Shown here in pieces: positions 1-6,476 of a DNA stretch of 11,552 nucleotides. The notes beneath the pieces were generated by a model that saw only the letters and a list, made by a program, of their open reading frames with translations, did no database searches and had not been told where the DNA came from. The position numbers were made by a program, and so were the translations under genes. Position 1 is the first letter of the stretch, and each line of letters begins with the position of its first letter. This stretch comes from Dehalococcoidia bacterium (GTDB lineage: Bacteria; Chloroflexota; Dehalococcoidia; UBA3495; JAAXIE01), in NCBI GenBank assembly GCA_012270525.1, contig JAAXIE010000369.1, positions 6,745-18,296 on the forward strand. Reading direction: 5' to 3'.

Positions 1-1121
1 ACGAAGTCCAACTGCTCGAAGTTTCCGTCGACGATGGAGGTGGAATCCAAGCCCATCCACTTCTCCAATGCAGTGGCATAGAAGCCACGGAAGTCGTAGT
101 TGGGCCTGAGATCGCCCTGGATCAGCTCGCTGGCTTCCAGCGAAGGATACTCGTTGTAGTAGCCGCCCTTCACGGCATCGCCCAAGGCAAAGGCAACGCC
201 ACCGGCCCCATGGTCGGTGCCCGTGCCGTTGTCCCGGACGCGGCGCCCGAACTCGGTGAAGACGATCATCAGCACGTTCTCCGACGCGTTGTGCTCCCGC
301 AGGTCGTCGAAGAAGCTCTCCACGGCCTCGGACACTTCGGTCCACAACTTGGCGTGCACCGGCAGTTCGGTGGCGTGGGTGTCGAAACTGCCGTGCTGGC
401 AGTAGAAGACCTGGGTGCCGACGTTGGCCAGGTGGGTCATGGCGATTCCTTTGAGGGCGCGGGCGATGGGGGTGGCGGCGTACTCGACGTTCGACATGTA
501 CTGCTGTGGTGCCACCCTGAGAACGTCGGCACCCTTGAGGGCGTCCAAGCCGGTGCTTCCGAGGTAGTCCATCACCGCGCCACGGCCGATGGCTGGGGAG
601 TACATGCGGGCGAAGCGGTCGAGGGCTTGGGTCCGCTGGTCGGAGGCGATGCCCGTTAGCAGGCCATACGACTCAAGCTCGGAGACCGATGCCACCGGAA
701 CACCCGGCAGACTGAGGGCCCGTGGCAGGCCCTGCCCAAAGTTGACGGCCTTCACCACGTTCTCGTGGGTGGGGTCCAGGTCGCGCACAGTACGCCCCAG
801 CCATCCCTCGGTGCCGATCTTGTCGGGCTCGCAGGTATGCCAGATGTCCATGGCCCTGAAGTGTGAGCGAGGCGAGTTCTCGAAGCCGATACCGTGGATG
901 ATTGCCAGGTTGCCCTCATCCCAGAAACGCTTCATCGGGCCCATGTTTGGGTGGAACCCCAGGGTGTCATCCAGGGGGATCACCTCTTCCGGCTTGATGC
1001 GCACGTTGGGCCGGTTGTCGTAGTAGATGCCGTTGGTATAGGGAACGACGCAATTCAGGTAGTCGTTTGCGCCCGATAGCTGGAGCACTACCAGCACCGG
1101 GTCTTTTGTCGTCGATGCCAT
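1..1121 (-). CDS. DUF1501 family protein (3' end cut by window edge)
   Basis: The visible 373 residues match the DUF1501 family (sulfatase-like fold proteins of unknown role). Family-typical motifs are SHFRAMDIWHT (86-96), GSFDTHA (244-250), FTEFGRRVRDNG (288-299) and GTDHGAGG (301-308). The sequence ends in DGNFEQLDF, which resembles the family C-terminus, so probably only a few residues are missing. The start at 1121 is chosen because a strong AAGGAGG lies 5 nt upstream; an in-frame ATG at 1136 would absorb that site. There is no Tat or Sec leader, although many DUF1501 proteins carry a Tat signal, so a cytoplasmic location is inferred. It follows DUF1800 by 75 nt with no evident terminator, the usual two-gene pairing in many bacteria. 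The biochemical function is unknown. Confidence 0.9.
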   Translation of the reverse strand, partial: MASTTKDPVLVVLQLSGANDYLNCVVPYTNGIYYDNRPNVRIKPEEVIPLDDTLGFHPNMGPMKRFWDEGNLAIIHGIGFENSPRSHFRAMDIWHTCEPDKIGTEGWLGRTVRDLDPTHENVVKAVNFGQGLPRALSLPGVPVASVSELESYGLLTGIASDQRTQALDRFARMYSPAIGRGAVMDYLGSTGLDALKGADVLRVAPQQYMSNVEYAATPIARALKGIAMTHLANVGTQVFYCQHGSFDTHATELPVHAKLWTEVSEAVESFFDDLREHNASENVLMIVFTEFGRRVRDNGTGTDHGAGGVAFALGDAVKGGYYNEYPSLEASELIQGDLRPNYDFRGFYATALEKWMGLDSTSIVDGNFEQLDF

Positions 1122-1196
1122 CTCCTCCTCCTTCATTGGGGCTGCCTTTTTGAATGAAGCCAGTGCCTGCGGCACCATGCCCTTTGGCTACAGGCT

Positions 1197-2597
1197 CTAT
1201 GCGAACTGGTACTCTCGCGAGGCCCCGATCAGGGCCATCAGAACGCCCACTCTCTGGGCGGATTTCGCGGTGTCTTCAGGGGTGGCCCAGTTGTATGCCC
1301 CTCCCTCGGTGGCTTGGGCCATCAATTCTCCGCGGGACTGGTCGCCGACTTCCACGGACAGCAGTTCCAAACAGGCGTTGAGTATCGCCTCGGGGTCGCT
1401 GATGCCCCGGGCCTCGATCCTGCTGACAATCTCGCGGATTCCGGGCAACTCGATGTTCCCCAAGCGGTCAGCGGCGAAGTTGACGCGGCGGACGAGGGCC
1501 CCGCTGTCAATCCACTCGTGGCCGGTGTGCCAGCCCTCCACGCTGGGCGGGTTGATCAGTTCCTGCCCTTCGAAGGCGCACTCGTTGGCCAGGTCCTGCA
1601 GTCCAGGACGCGGCCCAGCGAAGTCCCCAGCGGTGCGGACGGTGCCCACCACCAACTCGGCAGGACTCTTCACCTTGGAGAAGCGGGCTTCCTTGAAGAA
1701 GTCCGAAAGGAACAGGGCTTTCAGGGTGGCCCGGATGTCGTAGTTGGACTCTTGGAATACCCTGCTCAGGTATTCGATGGCCTCCGGGTCCCGTGGAGGC
1801 ATATCGTTCCAACTGGGGACCTGCACCTCGTCGGCCACGAAGAAGTTGTACATGTGGCGAGTGATGAACCGTGCGCAGGCTGGCTGCTGCACGATGATGT
1901 TGATGATGTCATCGCCATCGAACTCGCCGGTATGACCCAGGAAGGTCTTCTCGCCATAGTCGTGGTCCTCAGGGCGGAACTCGAAGTGCCAGAAGAACCG
2001 GCCGAAGGGGTTGCGGGGCAGCTTGGCACTGATGGTCCAGCCGGTGAAGGCCCGCGAAGCTTCCTTGATGTCGTCCTCGGAATAGTTGCCCACGCCCAGG
2101 GAGAACAGTTCCATCAGTTCGCGGCCCCAGTTCTCGTTGATGGCCCCCTTGTGGTTGTCGTAGTTGTCCAGCCAGTAAATCATTGCTGGATCGCGGGCCA
2201 ACTGGCTCAGCAGGGTGGCGAAGTTGCCCAGGCCGTACTGCCGGAACATGGCCAACTGCTGTAGCAGTTCCGGGGGATTGTCGATCTTGGAGTTGCCGGT
2301 AGCGAAGACATGGTGCCAGAAAAGGACAACCTTCTCCTGGAGTGGCCGCCTGGTCGTCAGCAACCGGTACATCCAGTTGGCCTGCGCCAGAGCCGGGGCC
2401 AAGGGGGCTTCGATGCCCGGCATGTAGCGGTACATGAAGTCCTCGTTGTCCGCTGGCTGGGTTTCGGGGTTTACCAGTTCCTCCACCGTGGCCTCATAAC
2501 CTCTGGCCGCCCGTTCCTCCAGTTCCTCGCGTGAGGCACCGAAGCCGGCACGACGCATCAGGTGGGCCATTAGTGCAACATCATGACTATCAGCCAT
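1197..2597 (-). CDS. DUF1800 family protein
   Basis: The 466-residue product matches the DUF1800 family, which has no established activity and is commonly encoded beside DUF1501. Visible family motifs include the N-terminal HLMRRAGFGAS, WHHVFATGNSKI, the central ENWGRELMELFSLGVGNY followed by a SRAFTGW segment, FITRHMYNFFV, and near the C-terminus PPSVEGWHTGHEW. The frame stays open to 2684, but the ATG at 2597 is preferred: GGAGG sits 6 nt upstream and the protein then begins in the normal family fashion, MADSHDVALMAHLMRRAGFG. No signal peptide is seen. A TTGACA promoter about 105 nt upstream (2703-2731) probably drives this gene and DUF1501 together. Family assignment is secure; role is not known. 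Confidence 0.9.
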   Translation of the reverse strand: MADSHDVALMAHLMRRAGFGASREELEERAARGYEATVEELVNPETQPADNEDFMYRYMPGIEAPLAPALAQANWMYRLLTTRRPLQEKVVLFWHHVFATGNSKIDNPPELLQQLAMFRQYGLGNFATLLSQLARDPAMIYWLDNYDNHKGAINENWGRELMELFSLGVGNYSEDDIKEASRAFTGWTISAKLPRNPFGRFFWHFEFRPEDHDYGEKTFLGHTGEFDGDDIINIIVQQPACARFITRHMYNFFVADEVQVPSWNDMPPRDPEAIEYLSRVFQESNYDIRATLKALFLSDFFKEARFSKVKSPAELVVGTVRTAGDFAGPRPGLQDLANECAFEGQELINPPSVEGWHTGHEWIDSGALVRRVNFAADRLGNIELPGIREIVSRIEARGISDPEAILNACLELLSVEVGDQSRGELMAQATEGGAYNWATPEDTAKSAQRVGVLMALIGASREYQFA

Positions 2598-2702
2598 CAC
2601 CTTCCTCCCTGTAGTTGTAAGATTCCGTAGCCGATGGGGTCGATCGTCGCTCGTGACACTGCAGAAAACACAGGATAGTTTCAAGTAGGGATACCCAAGT
2701 TA

Positions 2703-2731
2703 AGAGTATCGAAGCAGGCCATAAGTGTCAA
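2703..2731 (-). promoter_or_regulatory. Probable sigma-70 promoter for DUF1800-DUF1501
   Basis: On the minus strand a perfect TTGACA (2731-2726) is followed by a 17-nt spacer and TACTCT (2708-2703), a weak -10. GATACT with a 15-nt spacer is an alternative. It lies about 105 nt upstream of the DUF1800 ATG and downstream of the hairpin terminator at 2848-2892, the right place for a new transcription unit. No experimental support is available. Confidence 0.45.
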
Positions 2732-3055
2732 CCTGAATGTGGTAGTTCCTGGTTAGCTCCGTCGTTGCGAGAGTGCCCGAGTGCATCCGGTCGGGGAGGA
2801 CCTGCGAGGACTGAGCCCTTGCAACGACATCTCCTACAGAGCGGGACAAAGAATAAGGCTGGGGCGACTTTCGAGGGATCAGTCCCCAGCCTGTGTTCAG
2901 ACTAGCGAAGAGGCGCGAAAGCGTCAACGAGCTGGTGTCATAAGGGGGCAACTCAATGGTAACCCGGAGACTCAGACGTCTTCAGGTGTTCAGTGAAAAT
3001 GCCACGCCATGTTTTTTGAGGTGTGAGTGGCCTTGCCCGGAGAGAGGACCACCGC
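2732..3055. other. Non-coding spacer between the DUF1800 promoter and the metallopeptidase gene
   Basis: No convincing gene is seen here. The spacer holds the terminator hairpin at 2848-2892 and an 8-bp inverted repeat, GTCGTTGC (2761-2768) and GCAACGAC (2821-2828). It also has a weak hairpin near 3006-3028 that closes around a T6 (plus strand) loop. An 83-codon minus-strand frame across 2700-2951 looks like chance: it covers the promoter and terminator and shows no recognisable protein features. Confidence 0.5.
2848..2892 (-). terminator. Probable Rho-independent terminator after the metallopeptidase gene
   Basis: On the minus strand AGGCTGGGG (2892-2884) pairs perfectly with CCCCAGCCT (2864-2856). 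An inner ACT/AGT adds three pairs after a 2-nt bulge, leaving an 11-nt loop. The tract that follows, TATTCTTT (2855-2848), has six T in eight. The plus-strand flank is not T-rich, so the minus orientation is favoured. It lies about 160 nt past the stop codon at 3056, which is somewhat distant, and just upstream of the DUF1800 promoter. Confidence 0.5.
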
Positions 3056-4264
3056 TTATGGGGCGTTCATTAGGGGTGACAATTGGGACGCCAGTTGTTC
3101 CGTTGGCGCGATGACGAGAGCCACGTGGTCTGCTGACCGGCGCAGGTGTACCCAGCGTCCGGGGCTGTCCCCGAGGAGGTAGTCATCTTCCTGTACCGTC
3201 GTGTTCCAGTCGCTTTCGTCCTCGATGAAGTCCGCATAGCTATCGAAGAACTCCTCGGCGTCGTCCGGCGAGTCCCAGAGGAAGCCCCAGAGCAGCAGCC
3301 TTCCGGTGGCAGAATCGCCGTACAGTGCGAAACGGTCTCCACCCCAACCGGAGGCCGCTCTGTCAGCCTGGCGCGAACCCAGACGGGAATCGAGATGGTG
3401 CCGGAGAAGGAACTCCCCGGCCACGCTGGAATAGATGGACGACCACCCATCGCCTAGCACGACTTCGACCTCGGGCAGGGCAACCTCGATGGGGATGTCG
3501 TCATCCAGGTACTTCTCGGGGTGCAGCACCTGTTCCGTGGAACGTGGTGGGTGTTTGTAGGCGGCGTTGATCCCGGGCCAGTTTCCCCCGCCGAAGTTCG
3601 CCATGATCATCCCCAGGCCCGCTTCGTAAGGGAACAGGAGCAACTGCTGCACCACTTCCGGGGCGCTTTCATACACGGGCAAATCGGGGACATCGGGCAG
3701 AGGGATGGAGTTCTCGAGCTGGTATTGAAGCTCGGTAAGGGTAGCGTCGCCTTCCGCCAAGGCCGTTATAGCCAAGGCTTGGTCGAAGTTGTCGCTGGCG
3801 TCATCCAGCAGCGAATCGATGTCGAAATGCTGCTGTTGCAGGGCATGGGTCAACTCGTGGGCCAGGGTAAGCTCCTCGCTGGGGCCGACCGCGTCTCCTT
3901 CCAACCGCACCACCAGCCGGTCGGCTTCCGTGTCGTATGCGCCCAGGGCCCCTTCGGAGAGCAGGTCCAGGTAGAGTTGCAGCAGGTCAACATCCGGGTC
4001 AATCAAACCGAGGAAGGTGAATAGCTCATCCAGTTGGCGCAACTCCTCGCGCTCCTCATCCCCCATGAGACCTTCCAGGTATTCCGTCAATTGATGAGGG
4101 GAAAGGTACTCGACATCCACCGGCTCGAGGAAAGGTAGGCCACGCAGGGAGGTGACCCCAGCCTTTACCCGGGCTTCCACCGCTCCCCTTGTTTCCTGTG
4201 GAACGACTTCGGTGAGCATAGGCGACGGGTCCTGGCTGCCCCCGCCGCAAGAGATGAGGGGCAA
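3056..4264 (-). CDS. Putative HEXXH zinc metallopeptidase, lipoprotein-like
   Basis: Numbered from the TTG at 4264, the product has LTLAHELTHALQQQHFD with the zinc motif HELTH at 136-140 and a candidate third ligand Glu171 in ALAEGDAT. This is the gluzincin pattern seen in putative peptidases of Chloroflexota and Actinobacteria. The residue series LPLISC just at the start is a good lipobox, which suggests a lipid-anchored extracytoplasmic enzyme. The hydrophobic half of the signal peptide (LLWRLLALLLA) is encoded upstream of the TTG, back to about 4297, yet no ATG, GTG or TTG exists there in frame. The frame runs unbroken to the TAG at 4325 that ends the DUF4389 gene. The true start is therefore uncertain: a rare codon, a sequencing indel near 4310 that would join the ATG at 4314, or readthrough. 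Substrate unknown. Confidence 0.7.
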   Translation of the reverse strand: MPLISCGGGSQDPSPMLTEVVPQETRGAVEARVKAGVTSLRGLPFLEPVDVEYLSPHQLTEYLEGLMGDEEREELRQLDELFTFLGLIDPDVDLLQLYLDLLSEGALGAYDTEADRLVVRLEGDAVGPSEELTLAHELTHALQQQHFDIDSLLDDASDNFDQALAITALAEGDATLTELQYQLENSIPLPDVPDLPVYESAPEVVQQLLLFPYEAGLGMIMANFGGGNWPGINAAYKHPPRSTEQVLHPEKYLDDDIPIEVALPEVEVVLGDGWSSIYSSVAGEFLLRHHLDSRLGSRQADRAASGWGGDRFALYGDSATGRLLLWGFLWDSPDDAEEFFDSYADFIEDESDWNTTVQEDDYLLGDSPGRWVHLRRSADHVALVIAPTEQLASQLSPLMNAP

Positions 4265-4324
4265 TGCCAGCAGGAGGGCGAGGAGCCTCCAAAGAAGCTG
4301 GGCCCCGATGGCATCGGTCCCCGT

Positions 4325-4936
4325 CTAGGGCCTTCCGGTGAAGGGCGGGTACTGGTCGGTCATGAGGCCCAGATATATGTTCAGCCGCGTATCCCAGCGC
4401 GAGTACCCTTCCACGAAGCGGAACAACCCTCCGGGGTACTGCCCGGACAGCAGTATGGCAAAGAAGCTTATGATCCAGACTATGCCCACGGCAATGTTGT
4501 ATACGAAAAGAAGGACCGCATGGGGGATCCCTGCATATGCCCAGCCGAGGAAGAACTTCAGCAACAAGTGGGCACGGGACAGGTTTTCGGGGTAATCCAC
4601 CAGAAGTTGCACGGGGTGGGTCGGATCGTGCTCGGGCGAGAATGGTGGGTACCGATCGGTCATCAGGCGGAGATATGCGTCCAAGCGCAGATTCCATCGC
4701 TGGTATCCTACGACTACGTCGAACAGCCATCGCGGGTAGCTGCCGGTGATGAGGATCGCCAGGGCAGCAATGAAATAGGCCACAAAGACGACAATGCTAT
4801 AGAAGTACAGGATGATCCCGTGGGGGATGCCAGCATAAAGCCAGCCAAGGAGAACCTTGAACAGCAGATGCGCCCGGGACAACCGTTCCGGACGTTCGAT
4901 GGTGAAGGTTACCGGCCCGCCGATGGCGTCGTCCAT
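4325..4936 (-). CDS. Membrane protein with two tandem DUF4389 repeats
   Basis: The 203-residue protein consists of two DUF4389-type units, about 9-105 and 108-203. Each has an LSRAHLL segment, a GIPH-containing hydrophobic stretch, a second hydrophobic stretch, then YP, a GY-x-RW motif and the end motif LMTD(R/Q)YPPF. Matching motifs sit exactly 100 residues apart: LSRAHLL at 19 and 119, GIPH at 36 and 136, LMTD at 91 and 191. About four transmembrane helices are likely, two per repeat. The ATG at 4936 has GGGAGAGG about 10 nt upstream. The gene follows tRNA-Leu(TAA) by 59 nt and ends in TAG in the same frame as the downstream metallopeptidase. The family has no known biochemical function. 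Confidence 0.82.
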   Translation of the reverse strand: MDDAIGGPVTFTIERPERLSRAHLLFKVLLGWLYAGIPHGIILYFYSIVVFVAYFIAALAILITGSYPRWLFDVVVGYQRWNLRLDAYLRLMTDRYPPFSPEHDPTHPVQLLVDYPENLSRAHLLLKFFLGWAYAGIPHAVLLFVYNIAVGIVWIISFFAILLSGQYPGGLFRFVEGYSRWDTRLNIYLGLMTDQYPPFTGRP

Positions 4937-4995
4937 GCCAGTACTGCCTCTCCCAGTATCTTACGGGTCTTCCCGTGGAACCGCCGGCTGTCTTG

Positions 4996-5078
4996 TGCCG
5001 AGGGTGGGACTCGAACCCACACCCCTTTGCAGGGAGCGGATTTTAAGTCCGCCGCGTCTGCCATTTCGCCACCCCGGC
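4996..5078 (-). tRNA. tRNA-Leu (anticodon TAA)
   Basis: A full class II cloverleaf reads on the minus strand. The acceptor GCCGGGG pairs with CCTCGGC (one G-U), the anticodon stem GCGGA/TCCGC encloses CTTAAAA with anticodon TAA, and a long variable arm and a GTTCGAGTC T-loop region follow. The discriminator is A73, as expected for Leu. The mature end is followed by CAA, so CCA is not encoded, unlike the two tRNAs upstream. It lies just beyond the terminator at 5104-5139. Confidence 0.95.
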
Positions 5079-5103
5079 CCGCGCGACTCCCGCAAAGGAT
5101 ACC

Positions 5104-5139
5104 AAAAAGCCGGAGCCTGCGACGATGTCGGGCTCCGGC
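5104..5139 (-). terminator. Strong Rho-independent terminator between tRNA-Cys and tRNA-Leu(TAA)
   Basis: On the minus strand GCCGGAGCC (5139-5131) pairs perfectly with GGCTCCGGC (5117-5109). Four further pairs, CGAC/GTCG, lie above a 2-nt bulge and close a 3-nt loop. Five T follow directly (5108-5104). The hairpin ends the Leu(GAG)-Cys transcript and sits only 25 nt upstream of tRNA-Leu(TAA) on the same strand. Confidence 0.85.
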
Positions 5140-5153
5140 AAATTTCTTGAAAT

Positions 5154-5230
5154 TGGAGGCGACGGGCGGATTCGAACCGCCGAATAGAGGTTTTGCAGAC
5201 CTCCGCCTTAGTCCACTTGGCTACGTCGCC
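5154..5230 (-). tRNA. tRNA-Cys (anticodon GCA)
   Basis: The minus strand gives a complete cloverleaf. The acceptor GGCGACG pairs perfectly with CGTCGCC, the anticodon stem GAGGT/ACCTC encloses CTGCAAA with anticodon GCA, and the T arm is GGCGG-TTCGAAT-CCGCC. The discriminator is T73, the usual Cys identity base. The next three bases (5156-5154) read CCA, so the 3' end appears to be encoded. Confidence 0.96.
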
Positions 5231-5242
5231 TTGGTCTTCTGT

Positions 5243-5329
5243 TGGTGCCGAGGGCGGGATTTGAACCCACACGGGCTTACGCCCACCACCCCCTCAAGAT
5301 GGCGTGTCTACCAGTTCCACCACCTCGGC
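5243..5329 (-). tRNA. tRNA-Leu (anticodon GAG)
   Basis: The minus strand gives a class II cloverleaf with acceptor GCCGAGG/CCTCGGC and anticodon stem CCATC/GGTGG (one T-G pair). The loop TTGAGGG carries anticodon GAG. A variable arm built on GGGC/GCCC and a GGTTCAAATC T-loop region are present. Discriminator A73 is followed by encoded CCA (5245-5243). It is the first tRNA of the cluster and lies 88 nt past the tlyA stop. Confidence 0.95.
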
Positions 5330-5355
5330 CCGTCAAGGACGCCCCCGGCCGATTG

Positions 5356-5381
5356 CCTGCCCTATACCTGCCCTATACCTG
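5356..5381. repeat. 11-bp tandem repeat CCTGCCCTATA (2.4 copies)
   Basis: CCTGCCCTATA occurs at 5356-5366 and 5367-5377 and a third partial copy CCTG follows at 5378-5381. Read on the minus strand each unit contains TATAGG, a poor -10-like hexamer, about 35 nt upstream of tRNA-Leu(GAG). No good -35 was found at 16-18 nt, so a promoter role is only a possibility. Confidence 0.6.
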
Positions 5382-5417
5382 AAGGTGGTGCATCCCAGAC
5401 CGATGGGCCTTCCTAAG

Positions 5418-6275
5418 CTAGGATAGCAGATGCGGCATTCTATCGACAGACATTTTGGGTGTCAACAGAGTTTCCCAGCCGTCACGTAGCTCGTCCTGCG
5501 CCTTCAGCAAGAGGAAGAACTCCCGGTTGCCAGCATCGCCAAGGATGGGCGACGCGGTGAGCCCCCGCACTCTCAGCCGGTTGTCAACGGCCCATTTGAT
5601 GACGCGTCCCAGAACGCGGGCATGGGTCCTGGGGTCCTTGATGACGCCACCACGGGGCACCTCCCCCCGCAGGGCTTCGAATTGGGGCTTCACCAGTGCC
5701 ACGATGGGCGCGCCCGCTGACAGGTGCTCCAGCACGTTGGGAAGCACCTTGGTGATCGAGATGAAGGATACATCGATGGTGGCGATACCGGCCTGCATTC
5801 CCAGTGCGAAAGGCCCCAGTGCGGAAGGCCCCAGCGCGAAGGGATAATGGGCATTGACCCCTTCCAGTACCGTCACCCTGGGGTCCCGGCGCAACGATTC
5901 GGCCATCTGGCCATGCCCCACGTCGACCGCTTGCACCGAGGAGGCCCCATGCTGCAGCAAGCAGTCGACGAAACCTCCCGTGGATGCCCCAATGTCCAGC
6001 GCGACAAGACCGCGTACGTCGAGGGCGAAATGCCCCAGGGCATGGGCCAGCTTGATTCCGCCACGGCTGACGTAGGGCAGCCTTCCCAGTACCACCAGTT
6101 CAGCATCGGCATCCAGTGCAGTGCCAGCCTTGAGAGTCAGCCCGGAAGGAAGGCGCACCGAGCCAGCCATGATCATGGCTTGGGCCTTCTCTCGCGTGGG
6201 GGCCAGCCCGCGCCGTACCAGCAGCAGGTCTGCGCGAGTTTTCCGGTTCTTGGGCTTCTCACTACGCGACTTCAA
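5418..6275 (-). CDS. tlyA: TlyA family rRNA 2'-O-methyltransferase (S4 + FtsJ-like domains)
   Basis: TlyA enzymes methylate ribose 2'-OH groups in rRNA using S-adenosylmethionine. The N-terminal S4 RNA-binding domain (about 12-60) includes [18 protein letters not shown]. The methyltransferase domain has YVSRGGIKL (68-76), the SAM loop DIGASTGGF (94-102), TIDVSF (D168), LVKPQFE (K196) and GNREFF (E252). K75, D168, K196 and E252 are candidates for the family's K-D-K-E catalytic set. The frame is open to 6557, but that part overlaps rpmH, so the TTG at 6275 is chosen: GGAG lies 7 nt upstream and the 285-residue length suits the family. A three-unit [14 protein letters not shown] stretch (146-159) interrupts the fold just before TIDVSF. 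Many family members are annotated as hemolysins, but the methyltransferase role is better supported. Confidence 0.9.
   Translation of the reverse strand: MKSRSEKPKNRKTRADLLLVRRGLAPTREKAQAMIMAGSVRLPSGLTLKAGTALDADAELVVLGRLPYVSRGGIKLAHALGHFALDVRGLVALDIGASTGGFVDCLLQHGASSVQAVDVGHGQMAESLRRDPRVTVLEGVNAHYPFALGPSALGPFALGMQAGIATIDVSFISITKVLPNVLEHLSAGAPIVALVKPQFEALRGEVPRGGVIKDPRTHARVLGRVIKWAVDNRLRVRGLTASPILGDAGNREFFLLLKAQDELRDGWETLLTPKMSVDRMPHLLS
5800..5844 (-). repeat. Three in-frame 15-bp repeats inside tlyA
   Basis: Three 15-bp units, plus-strand consensus CCCAG(T/C)GCG(A/G)AAGGC, run head to tail at 5800-5814, 5815-5829 and 5830-5844, the last slightly diverged. They encode a repeated five-residue (F/S)ALGP unit in the methyltransferase domain and keep the reading frame. 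Confidence 0.8.
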
Positions 6276-6276
6276 A

Positions 6277-6305
6277 TTGACACTCCAACCTGCCCGAATT
6301 ATAAT
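6277..6305 (+). promoter_or_regulatory. Perfect consensus sigma-70 promoter for the rpmH operon
   Basis: TTGACA (6277-6282), a 17-nt spacer and TATAAT (6300-6305) match the housekeeping consensus at every position. Transcription would start near 6312, leaving only about 12 nt before the rpmH ATG, with a poor ribosome site GGGTGG. It probably drives rpmH-rnpA-yidD and perhaps the whole run to jag. Confidence 0.88.
6298..6303 (-). promoter_or_regulatory. Candidate -10 box of the divergent tlyA promoter
   Basis: ATTATAAT (6298-6305) is its own reverse complement, so the minus strand also reads a perfect TATAAT at 6303-6298. A start near 6291 would give tlyA a leader of about 16 nt that still contains its GGAG. 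No good -35 is seen for this direction (ATCGGA or CATCGG at the expected place), so activity may be weaker than toward rpmH. Confidence 0.5.
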
Positions 6306-6323
6306 CTCCAGCCGGGTGGTCCG

Positions 6324-6461
6324 ATGCCGAAACGTACCTATCAACCGAAGAAGCGTCGCCGTCAAAGAGTTCACGGCTTCCGCGCCCGCATGAGCACTCC
6401 CGGAGGACGGGCTGTGCTGAGGCGACGCAGGTTCAAGAGCCGGCACCGCCTGACGGTGTAA
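6324..6461 (+). CDS. rpmH: 50S ribosomal protein L34
   Basis: The 45-residue, highly basic product is L34, a component of the large ribosomal subunit. It begins [20 protein letters not shown] and continues [20 protein letters not shown], both diagnostic of the family, and has the usual length. The ATG at 6324 sits about 12 nt after the predicted transcription start. rnpA follows after 15 nt, the standard rpmH-rnpA order in bacteria. There is no dnaA upstream; tlyA diverges instead. Confidence 0.97.
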   Translation: MPKRTYQPKKRRRQRVHGFRARMSTPGGRAVLRRRRFKSRHRLTV

Positions 6462-6476
6462 CCGGGCCACTCGCCC

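Noticed and set aside
1121..1196. Terminator between DUF1800 and DUF1501 (GTGCC-gca-GGCAC)
   Set aside because: The stem is only five pairs and no T tract follows, so the genes are treated as one operon.
1314..2264. A 316-codon plus-strand frame
   Set aside because: It is antisense to DUF1800, which has strong family motifs in the opposite strand.
2732..2992. A structured RNA or riboswitch in the spacer, suggested by the inverted repeats
   Set aside because: No known riboswitch, T-box, tmRNA, SRP RNA or RNase P RNA signature could be recognised; the main hairpin is better explained as a terminator.
4520..5416. A 298-codon plus-strand frame
   Set aside because: It runs antisense through three well-formed tRNAs and the DUF4389 gene, so it cannot be a real protein gene.
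6277..6323. Chromosome origin (oriC) next to rpmH
   Set aside because: rpmH often lies near dnaA and oriC, but no dnaA gene, no TTATCCACA-type box cluster and no AT-rich unwinding stretch is present here.
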